A stretch of 59,861 nucleotides of DNA from Planctomycetota bacterium (GTDB lineage Bacteria; Planctomycetota; Phycisphaerae; Sedimentisphaerales; Anaerobacaceae). Shown in pieces: positions 8,538 to 17,255 of this stretch; positions within the stretch are counted from its first letter, which is position 1; every line of letters begins with the position of its first letter. The notes below the pieces were generated by a model, which saw only the letters and a program-made list of their open reading frames with translations, did no database searches and was not told where the DNA came from. The translations under genes were made by a program, and so were the position numbers. Where the stretch lies: contig VRUL01000029.1 of NCBI GenBank assembly GCA_019456145.1, positions 1 through 59,861 on the forward strand, in the 5' to 3' direction.

Positions 8538-9596
8538 ATGCATCGCCTTGGCCAACTCGTTTTCTTGAACTGTATTACCGCTGGCGTGCTGCTGGCTGCC
8601 TTGAACAATACTACATCAAAGGCCAGCATCTTAGTGCGCGCTGAGAACTTCATCGTCCCCCCATCCACCGGTCCGTTGACACATATCCAGGTACGAAATC
8701 GCGGCGATACGGCATGTACGGTGACCATCGGGCCGAAGTTCCCGGATGGCTGGCAATGGACCCCGAAACATCGTACGGTAACTATGGAACCTCATCAGGT
8801 ACGACGCCTGCCTTTCACCATCGAAAAAGCCTCCGATGTCGAATCGAATCGGTATCCTGTCGAGATAACAATCCTTGATGGCTCTAAGAAGACGGTTAAT
8901 CGGCAAACCGTGGTCTGCGCAAGCGCACCTTATTTCAAGCCGAAAATCGACGGAAAATTCAAAGACTGGGCTGATGCAATCCCTGTTACGTTCATCACCG
9001 CCGGTGAGAAAACCGTCGTAAGCACCTACTGGAACAAACATTATTTCTGCCTGTACGTGCAGGTCGAGGAGGAGAAATTAGGCAGTTACAAGAAAAAGGC
9101 CGGTGTGATTGATGCCGTACAGTTTGCCCTGGCGCCGCGCAACGCCGTAACTGGTTCTGTACCGACAGCCGAGGCCCAAAGATACGAGTTCCTCCTGACC
9201 GATTTCGCAGGTCTCTTTGCCAAAGACAGATGCTTTTTTCTGATCAAGCCCGGTGTAAAATTATCGGTGACCCAACAGCCAAGGCCTCTTGAAACGCTGG
9301 AGCTCAAAGAAGCTCAAGTGGTAGTCACCAGGCGAGGCCGGACTACGCACTATGAATGTGCAATCCCGTTTGCAGTGATGCCGCAAATCAAGCCCAGCGT
9401 GGGCAGGGAGATTCAATTCTCGATCCTTGTCCACGACCCTGACGGAACGGGCGTCCGCGATTGGGGCAAAGCCGTCGGCCTTTGGCCCGAGCAGCGAAAT
9501 AAGTTTGCGTGGTGCGCCTGGGATTCGGTGGAATTCTCCGGCGCTTCGCCTTACGACAGTAAGATTGAATGGGGATTATGCTCGTCAAAACATTAG
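8538..9596 (+). CDS. Secreted protein with NEW3-like and CBM9-like domains
   Basis: This encodes about 352 residues from ATG 8538 (an in-frame upstream start at 8514 would give 360). After a signal-like segment (FLNCITAGVLLAALNN) comes a beta-sandwich (about 35-125) resembling NPCBM/NEW3 domains (HIQVRNRGDTACTVTI). A C-terminal domain (about 135-345) opens with PKIDGKFKDWADAIPV and ends with FAWCAWDSVEF, the usual start and finish of CBM9-like/DOMON carbohydrate-binding folds. No catalytic domain is present. It heads a three-gene set with a FIST lipoprotein 50 bp downstream and a large CXXCH protein, suggesting a shared envelope role. Confidence 0.7.
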   Translation: MHRLGQLVFLNCITAGVLLAALNNTTSKASILVRAENFIVPPSTGPLTHIQVRNRGDTACTVTIGPKFPDGWQWTPKHRTVTMEPHQVRRLPFTIEKASDVESNRYPVEITILDGSKKTVNRQTVVCASAPYFKPKIDGKFKDWADAIPVTFITAGEKTVVSTYWNKHYFCLYVQVEEEKLGSYKKKAGVIDAVQFALAPRNAVTGSVPTAEAQRYEFLLTDFAGLFAKDRCFFLIKPGVKLSVTQQPRPLETLELKEAQVVVTRRGRTTHYECAIPFAVMPQIKPSVGREIQFSILVHDPDGTGVRDWGKAVGLWPEQRNKFAWCAWDSVEFSGASPYDSKIEWGLCSSKH

Positions 9597-9646
9597 GAAA
9601 ATAAAAAAAAGAAAACAAATATCCGCTATGTTTAAAGGAGGTTCTT

Positions 9647-10705
9647 ATGTGTGGAACAATTAGTCGGACCAAAGTCCTTGGTGTATTGTCTGCTTTAATT
9701 TGTTTGCTGCTCTTTCCCGGATGCGCGGTCAATGAGACGTATGTTTCATCCGGCGCCCGGATGGGCGGGGCGATAGTAATGCGTGTGGCCTCTTCACAGA
9801 ATATCGACCCGTTCCAGGCGGGTAAACAGGCCGCGAAAGCACTTCGAGAACAGATGGGGCAAGTCCCGCCTCACACCGTTGTCCTGACCGAGTATTTTGA
9901 AGATAAGGCCCAGAAGAAGGAAGTGCTCAAAGGCGTCTGCGCGGTCTTTCCAGCGGATATTGTCTTTGGCTTTTCAACCTACGGTTCATTCGACCAACAA
10001 GGATGCCTTGATGGTGATTCGGTTGGTCTGCTGGGTATTGGGGGCGAGGGAATCGCCACGGTGGCGGCGCTTAGGCGTGATCTTGGAATCGCAGGGCTGA
10101 CCATGGAGAGTAACGAGGACGAACTTTCACGGCGTCTTCGGACCGGCGGGGCCGAACTGGCGGCCAAGCTCTCCCGTGGACCGAATGATCGTCTTCTGGT
10201 CGTTATGGCCGACGCCCACTCACCCAAAAATCAGTTCCTTCTCGAAGGTGTCCAGAAAGTTATGGGTAAAGGCTTTCCCATTACCGGAGGCTCGGCAAAC
10301 AAAAATGCAGGCCAGACATTCGTGTATTTCCAGGGCCGAATGTATACCGACAGCGCTATTGCCTTGCTATTATCCGGTGATTTCGAGGTGTCCCTATCGG
10401 GAAGGCAGGCAAAAGAGAATGCAAAGGTGATTTCCTCTGCCGCCCGGAGCGCCGCCGAGGCGGTGAGGAATATGAGGGCGAAACCGTTTTCGGTACTGGC
10501 GTTCAATTGCGCCGGTCGCAAAGGCAAGCTGGACAATATCGAGGATGAACTCAAAGCTATCCAGGGTGTGATAGGAAACGAGATCCCTCTTTTCGGGGCT
10601 TACTGCGCCGGCGAGATTGGTCCTGCCGATATGGCGGAAAAGGATCCGGCTACCGTTAGTAGTGGCGTTGGCTGGCATGTGATGTTTACGGTCCTGGGCA
10701 GGTAG
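9647..10705 (+). CDS. FIST-domain lipoprotein
   Basis: This 352-residue protein has a lipobox (LLLFPGC, Cys near residue 26) and a FIST N domain (about 60-215: ADIVFGFSTYGSF, VGLLGIGGEGIATVAA) plus FIST C domain (about 220-350, ending with IPLFGAYCAGEIGP). FIST domains are sensory modules thought to bind small ligands such as amino acids, and usually sit in cytosolic signalling proteins. Here the domain is exported and lipid-anchored. AAAGGAGG at 9635-9642 supports the start. It is 11 bp upstream of the large HEAT/propeller gene, consistent with co-translation. Confidence 0.82.
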   Translation: MCGTISRTKVLGVLSALICLLLFPGCAVNETYVSSGARMGGAIVMRVASSQNIDPFQAGKQAAKALREQMGQVPPHTVVLTEYFEDKAQKKEVLKGVCAVFPADIVFGFSTYGSFDQQGCLDGDSVGLLGIGGEGIATVAALRRDLGIAGLTMESNEDELSRRLRTGGAELAAKLSRGPNDRLLVVMADAHSPKNQFLLEGVQKVMGKGFPITGGSANKNAGQTFVYFQGRMYTDSAIALLLSGDFEVSLSGRQAKENAKVISSAARSAAEAVRNMRAKPFSVLAFNCAGRKGKLDNIEDELKAIQGVIGNEIPLFGAYCAGEIGPADMAEKDPATVSSGVGWHVMFTVLGR

Positions 10706-10716
10706 GGAGTGATGAA

Positions 10717-13700
10717 ATGATCAGGCAGGGCGGTTATGACAGGGGAGGCCGGGGATTCCGGAGTGCCGGAGGAGCAGCGATAAGTGCGCGCTTTTGGAGG
10801 ATCCTTTGGATATGCCTGGCCCTGGTTTCTCCTTTTTTATGCAGTGCAAGAGGCGATACCCACATGGCACCACCCTACGCCCGCCAGACGGCCGAGCAGA
10901 TCGAGCTGCTAAAGTCCGCGACGGATCCGCAAAGGCGAGCGGCGGCGGCGGAGGCGCTGGGCTTTCTGCGCAACTACGAAGCTTCTGATGCGCTGGCGGA
11001 GGCTCTGGACGACCCGGCGGCTATCGTACGACGCGAGGCGGCGGTGTCCCTGGGCTTCTGCGGCGCACGTCAGCACTTAAACCCGCTCATTGCCGTCCTT
11101 GACGATCCTGATTGGGTGACACGAAAGTCGGCCTGGGTGGCGCTTACGAACTTAACGGGCATGGAATGGCCTTTCGACTCGCTGGCCGAACCAGCGAGAC
11201 GGTCGCAACAGGCTAAGCGTTGGCGCGACTGGCTGGCTACGGTTCCGGCTGACCGGCCGCCCGCAGAAGTGCTCCAGCTTCTCAAAGGCTGGAAAAACCG
11301 TGCGTATGGCAAAGCGGCGACGGCATCCTCGACTTACAAGGGACTACCAGGGGTCCTGATCGACGGTCTGCTCGGGCCGGAATTCTGGCAGACCAAGAAT
11401 GTCCCTTTCCCACAGTGGTGCACCATCGATATAGGCCGGGCTGAGAGGATTTCTCAGGTCGCCATCCATCAGTACGGACCGGGTTTTGTGCTGACCGATT
11501 ATGAGCTTGCCACCAGCCTGGACAACAAAACCTTCGAGGTCATCGAGAGAAAAAAGGGAACGACTTCGGTCACACTGGTCATTAACTTCCCGCCTCGCCT
11601 GGTTCGGTACGTCCGGGTCACCAGCTATGGCTCTGTGAATCCGACTTATCCGGCCACTTTTTTCGAAATCCGAGTCGGCACAGGTACTGAAACTCCATCG
11701 GCCGATTCGGTCACCTGGCGCTGCGAACGTGGTCTTCGTGCATTGGGAGCGCTGGGAGGTTCGGGCGCAACGGAGGCAATCCTGCGATGTTTAGGGCCGA
11801 GGCCCCCGGCCGGGAAAGAGTATCGGCCAATGGCGCGTGCGGGTATCCGCTCCCTGGGGCGACTTCGAGACGAAGCTGGTTTTTCTTTTCTGCTGGAGCT
11901 GCTGGATAACACTTATTGGGCACGCTACGCCGCCGATGCGCTGGGTGATTTCGGCGATCCCTGCGCGGTTCCTGCCCTGCTTGCGGCATATCGCAAATAC
12001 GGCAAACAGTTGGACGGCAGCAATCCACGCCATCTCCCGCGAGACGATAAGATGGGTTTTCCTTCCGAGGATCGAATGCTCGAAACCCCATACTACATAG
12101 CCTTTGCGCTTTGTCGTTTGCTTCCGGAGTCTCGGTCCGACTGGGCCGCATTGCGACAGACAGTTCCTTTGATCATGGCAAACCTGCCAAGCGACCACGA
12201 CACGTTTCTGCTGTACGAGCCAGAGGTAGGCCATTTGCTGACCAGGTACCTGTTGGAAGTCTCGGGTTTGCGCCAGGAGGCATGCGAGCATGCTTTTGAT
12301 CTGTTGGGTCAGGCTCGACGAATCCCCAAATCCCGGGAAACTCGGCAATGGCCTCGATTCGGCGCCGGCCGCATGGCTACTTGGCTACCGGCGGTTTGCA
12401 CAGAGAAGGCGGATCTGCCGCGGCTAATCGCTCTGCTCGGGCACAAAGATGGGTGGGTACGGCTCAACGCTGCCAAAACGCTCGCGTGGATCGGTGATAA
12501 ACGAGCTATCGAGCCGATTGCCAGGATTCTGGCCGAAGCGAAAGCCGAAGCCGAATATGGGTACAGCGGCACGTTCAAGGACGAAGAATACGCCGACCCG
12601 GCCCCGCGCTGGCGGGAAGGTCTCATACGTGCTCTGGGTCTGTTGGGTGCGCACATGCACACAGACCTCATCACGGGGATACTCGAGGACGAAGGCTCCG
12701 TGCTGGAAGTCCGTCATGCCGCGGCCGAAGCGCTGGCGGATCTGGGTAACAAAAAGGCACAGCTTGCCTTGAAGCGAGCGGCGGCGGAGAATCCGTTCCA
12801 TAGCATTCGTCTGGTTGCGCGAGATGCCCCTGGCATTCTCGGAAGCTCGTCGGGCGAGACGAGTATCGGGTCGTACCACAACCCTGTTGTTGCACCTTCA
12901 AGTGCATCGGAGTTTCCGAGGTTTGATGCTGTTGTCTTTGTCAAAGGCGACAACAACATTCCCAACACACTCGGTACGGTCGAACAGGCTGATCGCTGGC
13001 GGCAGACCTACGTGGTGACCGACTCTGGTCCAGCCTACCGGCCCGGGCGAAACCTTTACGTTTTGCGTCCACCTCGGCCCGACGGAATAGTGACACCGCT
13101 GACCCATTTTACAGAAGGCTATGTCGCTGAGCCTGAACTGTCCTGGGACGGTAGATACGTTATCTTTACGCATCGGGGCCAGGATGATCCATGGTGGCAC
13201 ATCTATCGCATCAAAGTAGACGGCCATGAGCTTAAACAGCTAACGGATGGGCCGTATCACGATGTCGGGCCTGCTTACCTGCCGGACGGTCGAATCGTCT
13301 TTACATCAAGTCGCGTCGGCATTCGGGATGAGTATCACGGCTATCCCTGCACATCTCTTCACGTGATGAATCCCGACGGCACGGACATTCACACGATAGC
13401 CACAAACATCGGCCGGGACAATGAACCGGCGGTCCTTCTCGACGGTCGCATTGTGTTCAGCCGCCTGGACGTTTTCTATTCGCGCAACAAGACCGAAATG
13501 ACACTGCATGCGGCCAGTCCCGATGGGACGCGGGACATGGTGCTTTACGGTCCGGAGCAACGGGTGTTTTGGCGTGACCTCGATCACGGTCCCCGAACTC
13601 CTGCAGACGGGCAGGAGGCCCCGCTGACACATCGTGTACTGCGGATGACCCAGCCGCAACCGATGCCTGACGGCCGGCACATCGTGGTGGTGACACAGGG

Positions 13701-14511
13701 AGGCCTGACGCTCGTCGGTCCGACGCGCTTCGGCCAGGAGATTATCACACCGGATAACAAGACCCGCTCTTACACGACGCCATTTCCCCTGCCGGACGGG
13801 CGGATAATGTGCGCCTCCACTCTTAAGACACCGGACCGCACCAAGGTCGACCTGGGCCTGTACGTGTATGATCCTCTGAGCAGGAAGCTAACGCTGCTCT
13901 ACAACGATCCTTCGGCTGCCGACTTCGAGGCCCGCCCGATAGTAGAGCGTGTCCGCCCGCCGATCCTGGCGAGCAGGGAGCGGCGTCAGGGATATAGCGG
14001 TTACTTTATGTGTGCCTCGGTGTACACGTCGCAGGAGAAGGACGTTGCCGAGCGAGGCCGGTTTATCCGGTTGGTGGAAGGTGTACCCGTCGTGGCCCGT
14101 CACAGCACTCAAACCAATCCACACGAAGTCTGGAAGAACCACGGGGGGACATTCGCCCGAGTGCTCGGTACCGCTCCTCTTGCCACTGACGGGTCGTTCT
14201 TCGTAGAAGTGCCCGCCGACCGGTTATTACACTTTCAGGTACTCGACAGCAACCGCCGCGTGCTCGGCAACCAGTTGACGTGGATCTATGCCCGGGCCGA
14301 TGAGACCAAGTCCTGCGTGGGCTGTCACGAAAAACCTGATACAGCCTCATTGAACAATCGGCCGCTTGCGATACGTCCCGGTCCCCTCAAGTTCCTGCCG
14401 GGGGGCAATGAGTTCAAGTACCGTGCCAAGGCCTGGTTCAAAGGTTCCCTGCCGCCTGAGATTGAAGAGCGGACTCGGACCGTCAGGGCCGTTAATCTGC
14501 TTGCGCGATAG
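10717..14511 (+). CDS. Large secreted HEAT / discoidin / beta-propeller protein with CXXCH (HzsA-like)
   Basis: This 1264-residue protein has a signal peptide (FWRILWICLALVSPFLCSA, about 27-45) and HEAT repeats (about 55-190). A discoidin-like (F5/8 type C) domain follows (about 190-325: TIDIGRAERISQVAIHQY). A second HEAT region (about 340-720) leads to a TolB/PD40-type propeller (about 760-1120: ELSWDGRYVIFTH, PAYLPDGRIVFTSSR). The C-terminus has one heme-binding motif SCVGCHE near residue 1199. The propeller plus CXXCH resembles proteins annotated as hydrazine-synthase-alpha-like in planctomycetes. Nothing else supports anammox, so an envelope substrate-binding or redox role is more likely. 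GGGAG at 10705-10709 precedes the ATG. Confidence 0.8.
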   Translation: MIRQGGYDRGGRGFRSAGGAAISARFWRILWICLALVSPFLCSARGDTHMAPPYARQTAEQIELLKSATDPQRRAAAAEALGFLRNYEASDALAEALDDPAAIVRREAAVSLGFCGARQHLNPLIAVLDDPDWVTRKSAWVALTNLTGMEWPFDSLAEPARRSQQAKRWRDWLATVPADRPPAEVLQLLKGWKNRAYGKAATASSTYKGLPGVLIDGLLGPEFWQTKNVPFPQWCTIDIGRAERISQVAIHQYGPGFVLTDYELATSLDNKTFEVIERKKGTTSVTLVINFPPRLVRYVRVTSYGSVNPTYPATFFEIRVGTGTETPSADSVTWRCERGLRALGALGGSGATEAILRCLGPRPPAGKEYRPMARAGIRSLGRLRDEAGFSFLLELLDNTYWARYAADALGDFGDPCAVPALLAAYRKYGKQLDGSNPRHLPRDDKMGFPSEDRMLETPYYIAFALCRLLPESRSDWAALRQTVPLIMANLPSDHDTFLLYEPEVGHLLTRYLLEVSGLRQEACEHAFDLLGQARRIPKSRETRQWPRFGAGRMATWLPAVCTEKADLPRLIALLGHKDGWVRLNAAKTLAWIGDKRAIEPIARILAEAKAEAEYGYSGTFKDEEYADPAPRWREGLIRALGLLGAHMHTDLITGILEDEGSVLEVRHAAAEALADLGNKKAQLALKRAAAENPFHSIRLVARDAPGILGSSSGETSIGSYHNPVVAPSSASEFPRFDAVVFVKGDNNIPNTLGTVEQADRWRQTYVVTDSGPAYRPGRNLYVLRPPRPDGIVTPLTHFTEGYVAEPELSWDGRYVIFTHRGQDDPWWHIYRIKVDGHELKQLTDGPYHDVGPAYLPDGRIVFTSSRVGIRDEYHGYPCTSLHVMNPDGTDIHTIATNIGRDNEPAVLLDGRIVFSRLDVFYSRNKTEMTLHAASPDGTRDMVLYGPEQRVFWRDLDHGPRTPADGQEAPLTHRVLRMTQPQPMPDGRHIVVVTQGGLTLVGPTRFGQEIITPDNKTRSYTTPFPLPDGRIMCASTLKTPDRTKVDLGLYVYDPLSRKLTLLYNDPSAADFEARPIVERVRPPILASRERRQGYSGYFMCASVYTSQEKDVAERGRFIRLVEGVPVVARHSTQTNPHEVWKNHGGTFARVLGTAPLATDGSFFVEVPADRLLHFQVLDSNRRVLGNQLTWIYARADETKSCVGCHEKPDTASLNNRPLAIRPGPLKFLPGGNEFKYRAKAWFKGSLPPEIEERTRTVRAVNLLAR

Positions 14512-14719
14512 TCAGATTTGAGAATCCTGTATTTTTTGGAGCAAGATTGATGAAACTCCGGGTTTCTAAACAGTGTTTTTTTTCGCTTGCCCGGGCGGGG
14601 ATTTTGTGCTCTAATCTCGATACCTATGTTGACATTAAACAGCCTGTTTGAAGGCCTTATGGATGCAGTAATCAAAGACAGCGTATTTTCTTTTTGTCAT
14701 TAAGGCTGTGAGGTGACCG

Positions 14720-15685
14720 ATGAGAGCAATCCAAATAGTGGCTCCGAGAAAGATTGCGATGCTGGACGACGCCCCAAAACCGGAGCCTGTCGAAGGCGAA
14801 GTCCTGGTGCGGTGCAGCCATGTTGCCCTTTGCGGCAGCAATATGGGTCAATACACCGGCGAAGGGCTCTGGGGTGACATTGACTTTCCTAATCCGGTCG
14901 GCTGGGCAGGACACGAGAACATTGGCACAATAGTAAAGTCCCGTTGCGATGACTGGCAGGAGGGAACATTAGTGTTGGCCCAGCCGCATGGCTATTTCGG
15001 CTTTGCCGAGTACATCATCTCTCGACCTCCGGCCATTGCCCGTCTTCCCCAGGACTCGCCTGACCCGGCGGCGCTGGTCGTTGCCCAGCCGCTGGCGACA
15101 GTGCTTCGGGCGCTATCGCTAACGGATGATGTCACCGGCAAAAGCTGCGCCGTGGTTGGCCAGGGTCCAATGGGATTGATATTCACACACATACTTGGCC
15201 TGATGGGAGCAAGAATGGTCATCGCAACCGACGTGCTCGACTGGCGTCTGGAATGGTCCAAACGCTACGGAGCCAACCACATAATCGACGCTTCGAAAAA
15301 AGACGTTGTCAAGGCCGTCAAGGAGTTGACCAATGATGAAATGATTGACCTGGTAGTCGAGGCGGTGGGCTACGTCGATTCGCTGAAGACCGCCGCATAT
15401 CTACCCAAACACGGCGGCAGGCTGTACGTCTTCGGTATGCCGCACTATGAGCTGCAGGAGTTTCCATGGTATCACGTCTTCCGTGAGAATATTCAGATCA
15501 GCACGTGTGTGGGCCCTGAGTGTGGAGCGTTTTTCCAAACGGCAGCGGACATGGTCCTCGACGAGCGGGCCTCGGCCCTTACCGAGATGGTCACGCCGCG
15601 AATGCCGTGGGACAAGGCGCCCGAGGCCTTTGAGATGTATGCCGAATGTGCCAAAGACTCCCTGAAGTTAACCCTTGAAGTTTAG
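14720..15685 (+). CDS. Medium-chain zinc alcohol dehydrogenase family protein
   Basis: This 321-residue MDR-family oxidoreductase has a GroES-like N-terminal catalytic domain with zinc-ligand motifs (ALCGSN near residue 37-42 and AGHE near 63-66). A Rossmann domain follows (CAVVGQGPMGLIFTHILGLMGA, about 142-163, with acidic D after ATDV favouring NAD). The four-cysteine structural zinc lobe is absent, giving a short enzyme like sorbitol- or threonine-dehydrogenase relatives. It opens the CoA-ester cluster, so a hydroxy-acid or cyclic alcohol intermediate is a plausible substrate; that is inference. GAGGTG precedes the ATG. Confidence 0.82.
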   Translation: MRAIQIVAPRKIAMLDDAPKPEPVEGEVLVRCSHVALCGSNMGQYTGEGLWGDIDFPNPVGWAGHENIGTIVKSRCDDWQEGTLVLAQPHGYFGFAEYIISRPPAIARLPQDSPDPAALVVAQPLATVLRALSLTDDVTGKSCAVVGQGPMGLIFTHILGLMGARMVIATDVLDWRLEWSKRYGANHIIDASKKDVVKAVKELTNDEMIDLVVEAVGYVDSLKTAAYLPKHGGRLYVFGMPHYELQEFPWYHVFRENIQISTCVGPECGAFFQTAADMVLDERASALTEMVTPRMPWDKAPEAFEMYAECAKDSLKLTLEV

Positions 15686-15713
15686 CCGAAATACCTTTGC
15701 AGGTCTAACCGGG

Positions 15714-16007
15714 ATGATCACATACAGTAAATCCGACATGTACGGCTCGGCGTCTCTTGTCGAACGGGGCTGTATCGAGAAGAAAACGGGGGCGGGCCTT
15801 TACAAGTACGAAAAAGGTGATTATACTCCACAGGATGATATCACGATAGTGTTGGTCAATGGTTTCCCCGATTTTCGGGGCGGCGTGCTGAAATATGCCT
15901 ATGACCTCGGAATCGATAACGTGATATGCCGGCTTGAATCGCTTGCAGAAAGATTCGGTGAACGTTTCCGGCTTTGTAAGTTTCTGCAAAACAAGACAGG
16001 AGTTTGA
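15714..16007 (+). pseudogene. Decayed C-terminal fragment of a FadB/FadJ-type 3-hydroxyacyl-CoA dehydrogenase
   Basis: The 97-codon frame contains two recognisable pieces of the C-terminal 3HCDH domain. LVERGCIEKKTGAGLYKYEKG corresponds to the usual LVE.GrlGqKtGkGFYdY. GFPDFRGGVLKYAYDLG and the following segment to KFLQNK match the closing GFPpFrGGplryaD.lG region. About 60 residues normally between them, and the whole NAD-binding and hydratase halves, are missing. It lies between the alcohol dehydrogenase and the HGD-D gene and stays open, so a domesticated small protein cannot be excluded. A TTG start at 15675 would overlap the upstream gene. Confidence 0.6.
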
Positions 16008-16009
16008 TT

Positions 16010-17239
16010 ATGGCACAATCTGTGGAATTGAAAAACTTCGCAGCCAGCAAAAAAATGAGGGATGTAATGGGCCGGTATTTCATGGAGCTGATGGGCCCTG
16101 AAGCCTCGGGCAAGAAGATCGCCTGGTGCACCAGTGTTGGGCCGGCCGAGTTGCTGCGGGCATTAGGCTTTGAAGTGTATTTCCCCGAGAACCACGGTGC
16201 AATGCTTGGCGCAACCCGAATGGCCACCGACCTTATCCCACTGGCCAACGCCCGCGGCTTTTCGCCGGAGATTTGTTCGTATTTGACCAGCGACATAGGC
16301 TCATATCTAAAAGGTGAAAGCCCCTTCAACAAGATGAAGCTGCCCGGTCCGCCCAAAGCCGACGTACTGGTGTTCAACACCAATCAGTGCCGGGACGTCA
16401 AGGACTGGTTCGGTTTTTACGCCCGTGAATGGGACGTGCCCTGCATCGGTATACACACGCCGCTTGCTATCAGCGAAGTGGACGATATTATCGTTGAATC
16501 TGTCGCAAGGCAGATCGAATCGCTTGTGCAGCCTTTGGAAAAAATCAGCGGCAACAAGCTCGATATGGACAAGCTCAGGGAGGTGATTGCCCTTTCAGCC
16601 AAGTGCACCGAACGGTGGAAGGCGGTCTTGGAGACGGCAGCGAACGTGCCATCACCAATCACGTTCTTCGATGGTACGATCCAGATGGGACCTGCGGTGG
16701 TCCTTCGGGGTACCCAGGAGGCAATCGATTACTACGATATCCTTCTGGCTGAGCTGAATCAGCGGATTGCCGACGGCATCGGAGCCGTCGAAGGCGAAAA
16801 GCATCGAATCTACTGGGAAGGCATGCCGATATGGGGCAAGCTCAAGAACCTTGCGTTGCAGTTCATGGAGCTTCAAACGGCTGTCGTCGCTTCGACATAC
16901 TGCAATAGCTGGGTCTTCGAAGCTCTAGATCCCGACAAGCCGTTCGAAGGCATGGCCCGGGCATATAGCGAGCTGTACATCTGTCGCAGCGATGAGCCTA
17001 AAGAAGCCTATATGGAGCGGATGATCGAAAAGTTCAAGATCGATGGCGTTCTCTATCACAACGCCAAGACATGTCCTAATAACTCCAACAGCCGGTATTG
17101 TCTGCCCTCGCGGCTCCAGACGAAGTCGGGCAAGCCCTTTGTAATCATCGACGGCGACCTAAACGATCTGCGGCTCTATTCTGAAGAGCAGACACGAACC
17201 AATATCGAAGCCTTCGTAGAGCAACTTTCGGAAGGCTAA
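16010..17239 (+). CDS. 2-hydroxyacyl-CoA dehydratase / benzoyl-CoA reductase D-family (HGD-D) subunit
   Basis: This 409-residue iron-sulfur protein belongs to the HGD-D family (HgdA/B, BcrB/C, double-cubane proteins). Conserved features include WCTSVGPAELLRALGFEVYF (about 45-64), cysteines in SPEICSYLTSDIG (about 88-100), FNTNQCRDV (about 123-131), and the C-terminal AKTCPNNSNSRYC. In this family an ATP-driven activator injects a low-potential electron. Classical dehydratases and benzoyl-CoA reductases need two D-type subunits; only one is encoded here, next to one activator, as in double-cubane cluster proteins. ATG 16010 with ACAGGAG at 15996-16002 is preferred over TTG 16004. Confidence 0.85.
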   Translation: MAQSVELKNFAASKKMRDVMGRYFMELMGPEASGKKIAWCTSVGPAELLRALGFEVYFPENHGAMLGATRMATDLIPLANARGFSPEICSYLTSDIGSYLKGESPFNKMKLPGPPKADVLVFNTNQCRDVKDWFGFYAREWDVPCIGIHTPLAISEVDDIIVESVARQIESLVQPLEKISGNKLDMDKLREVIALSAKCTERWKAVLETAANVPSPITFFDGTIQMGPAVVLRGTQEAIDYYDILLAELNQRIADGIGAVEGEKHRIYWEGMPIWGKLKNLALQFMELQTAVVASTYCNSWVFEALDPDKPFEGMARAYSELYICRSDEPKEAYMERMIEKFKIDGVLYHNAKTCPNNSNSRYCLPSRLQTKSGKPFVIIDGDLNDLRLYSEEQTRTNIEAFVEQLSEG

Positions 17240-17255
17240 CGAACGGACCGACACG

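Noticed and set aside
10717..14511. Hydrazine synthase alpha subunit, implying anammox
   Set aside because: Only the propeller and one CXXCH resemble it. There are no beta/gamma subunits or hydrazine dehydrogenase genes, and HEAT and discoidin domains are added.
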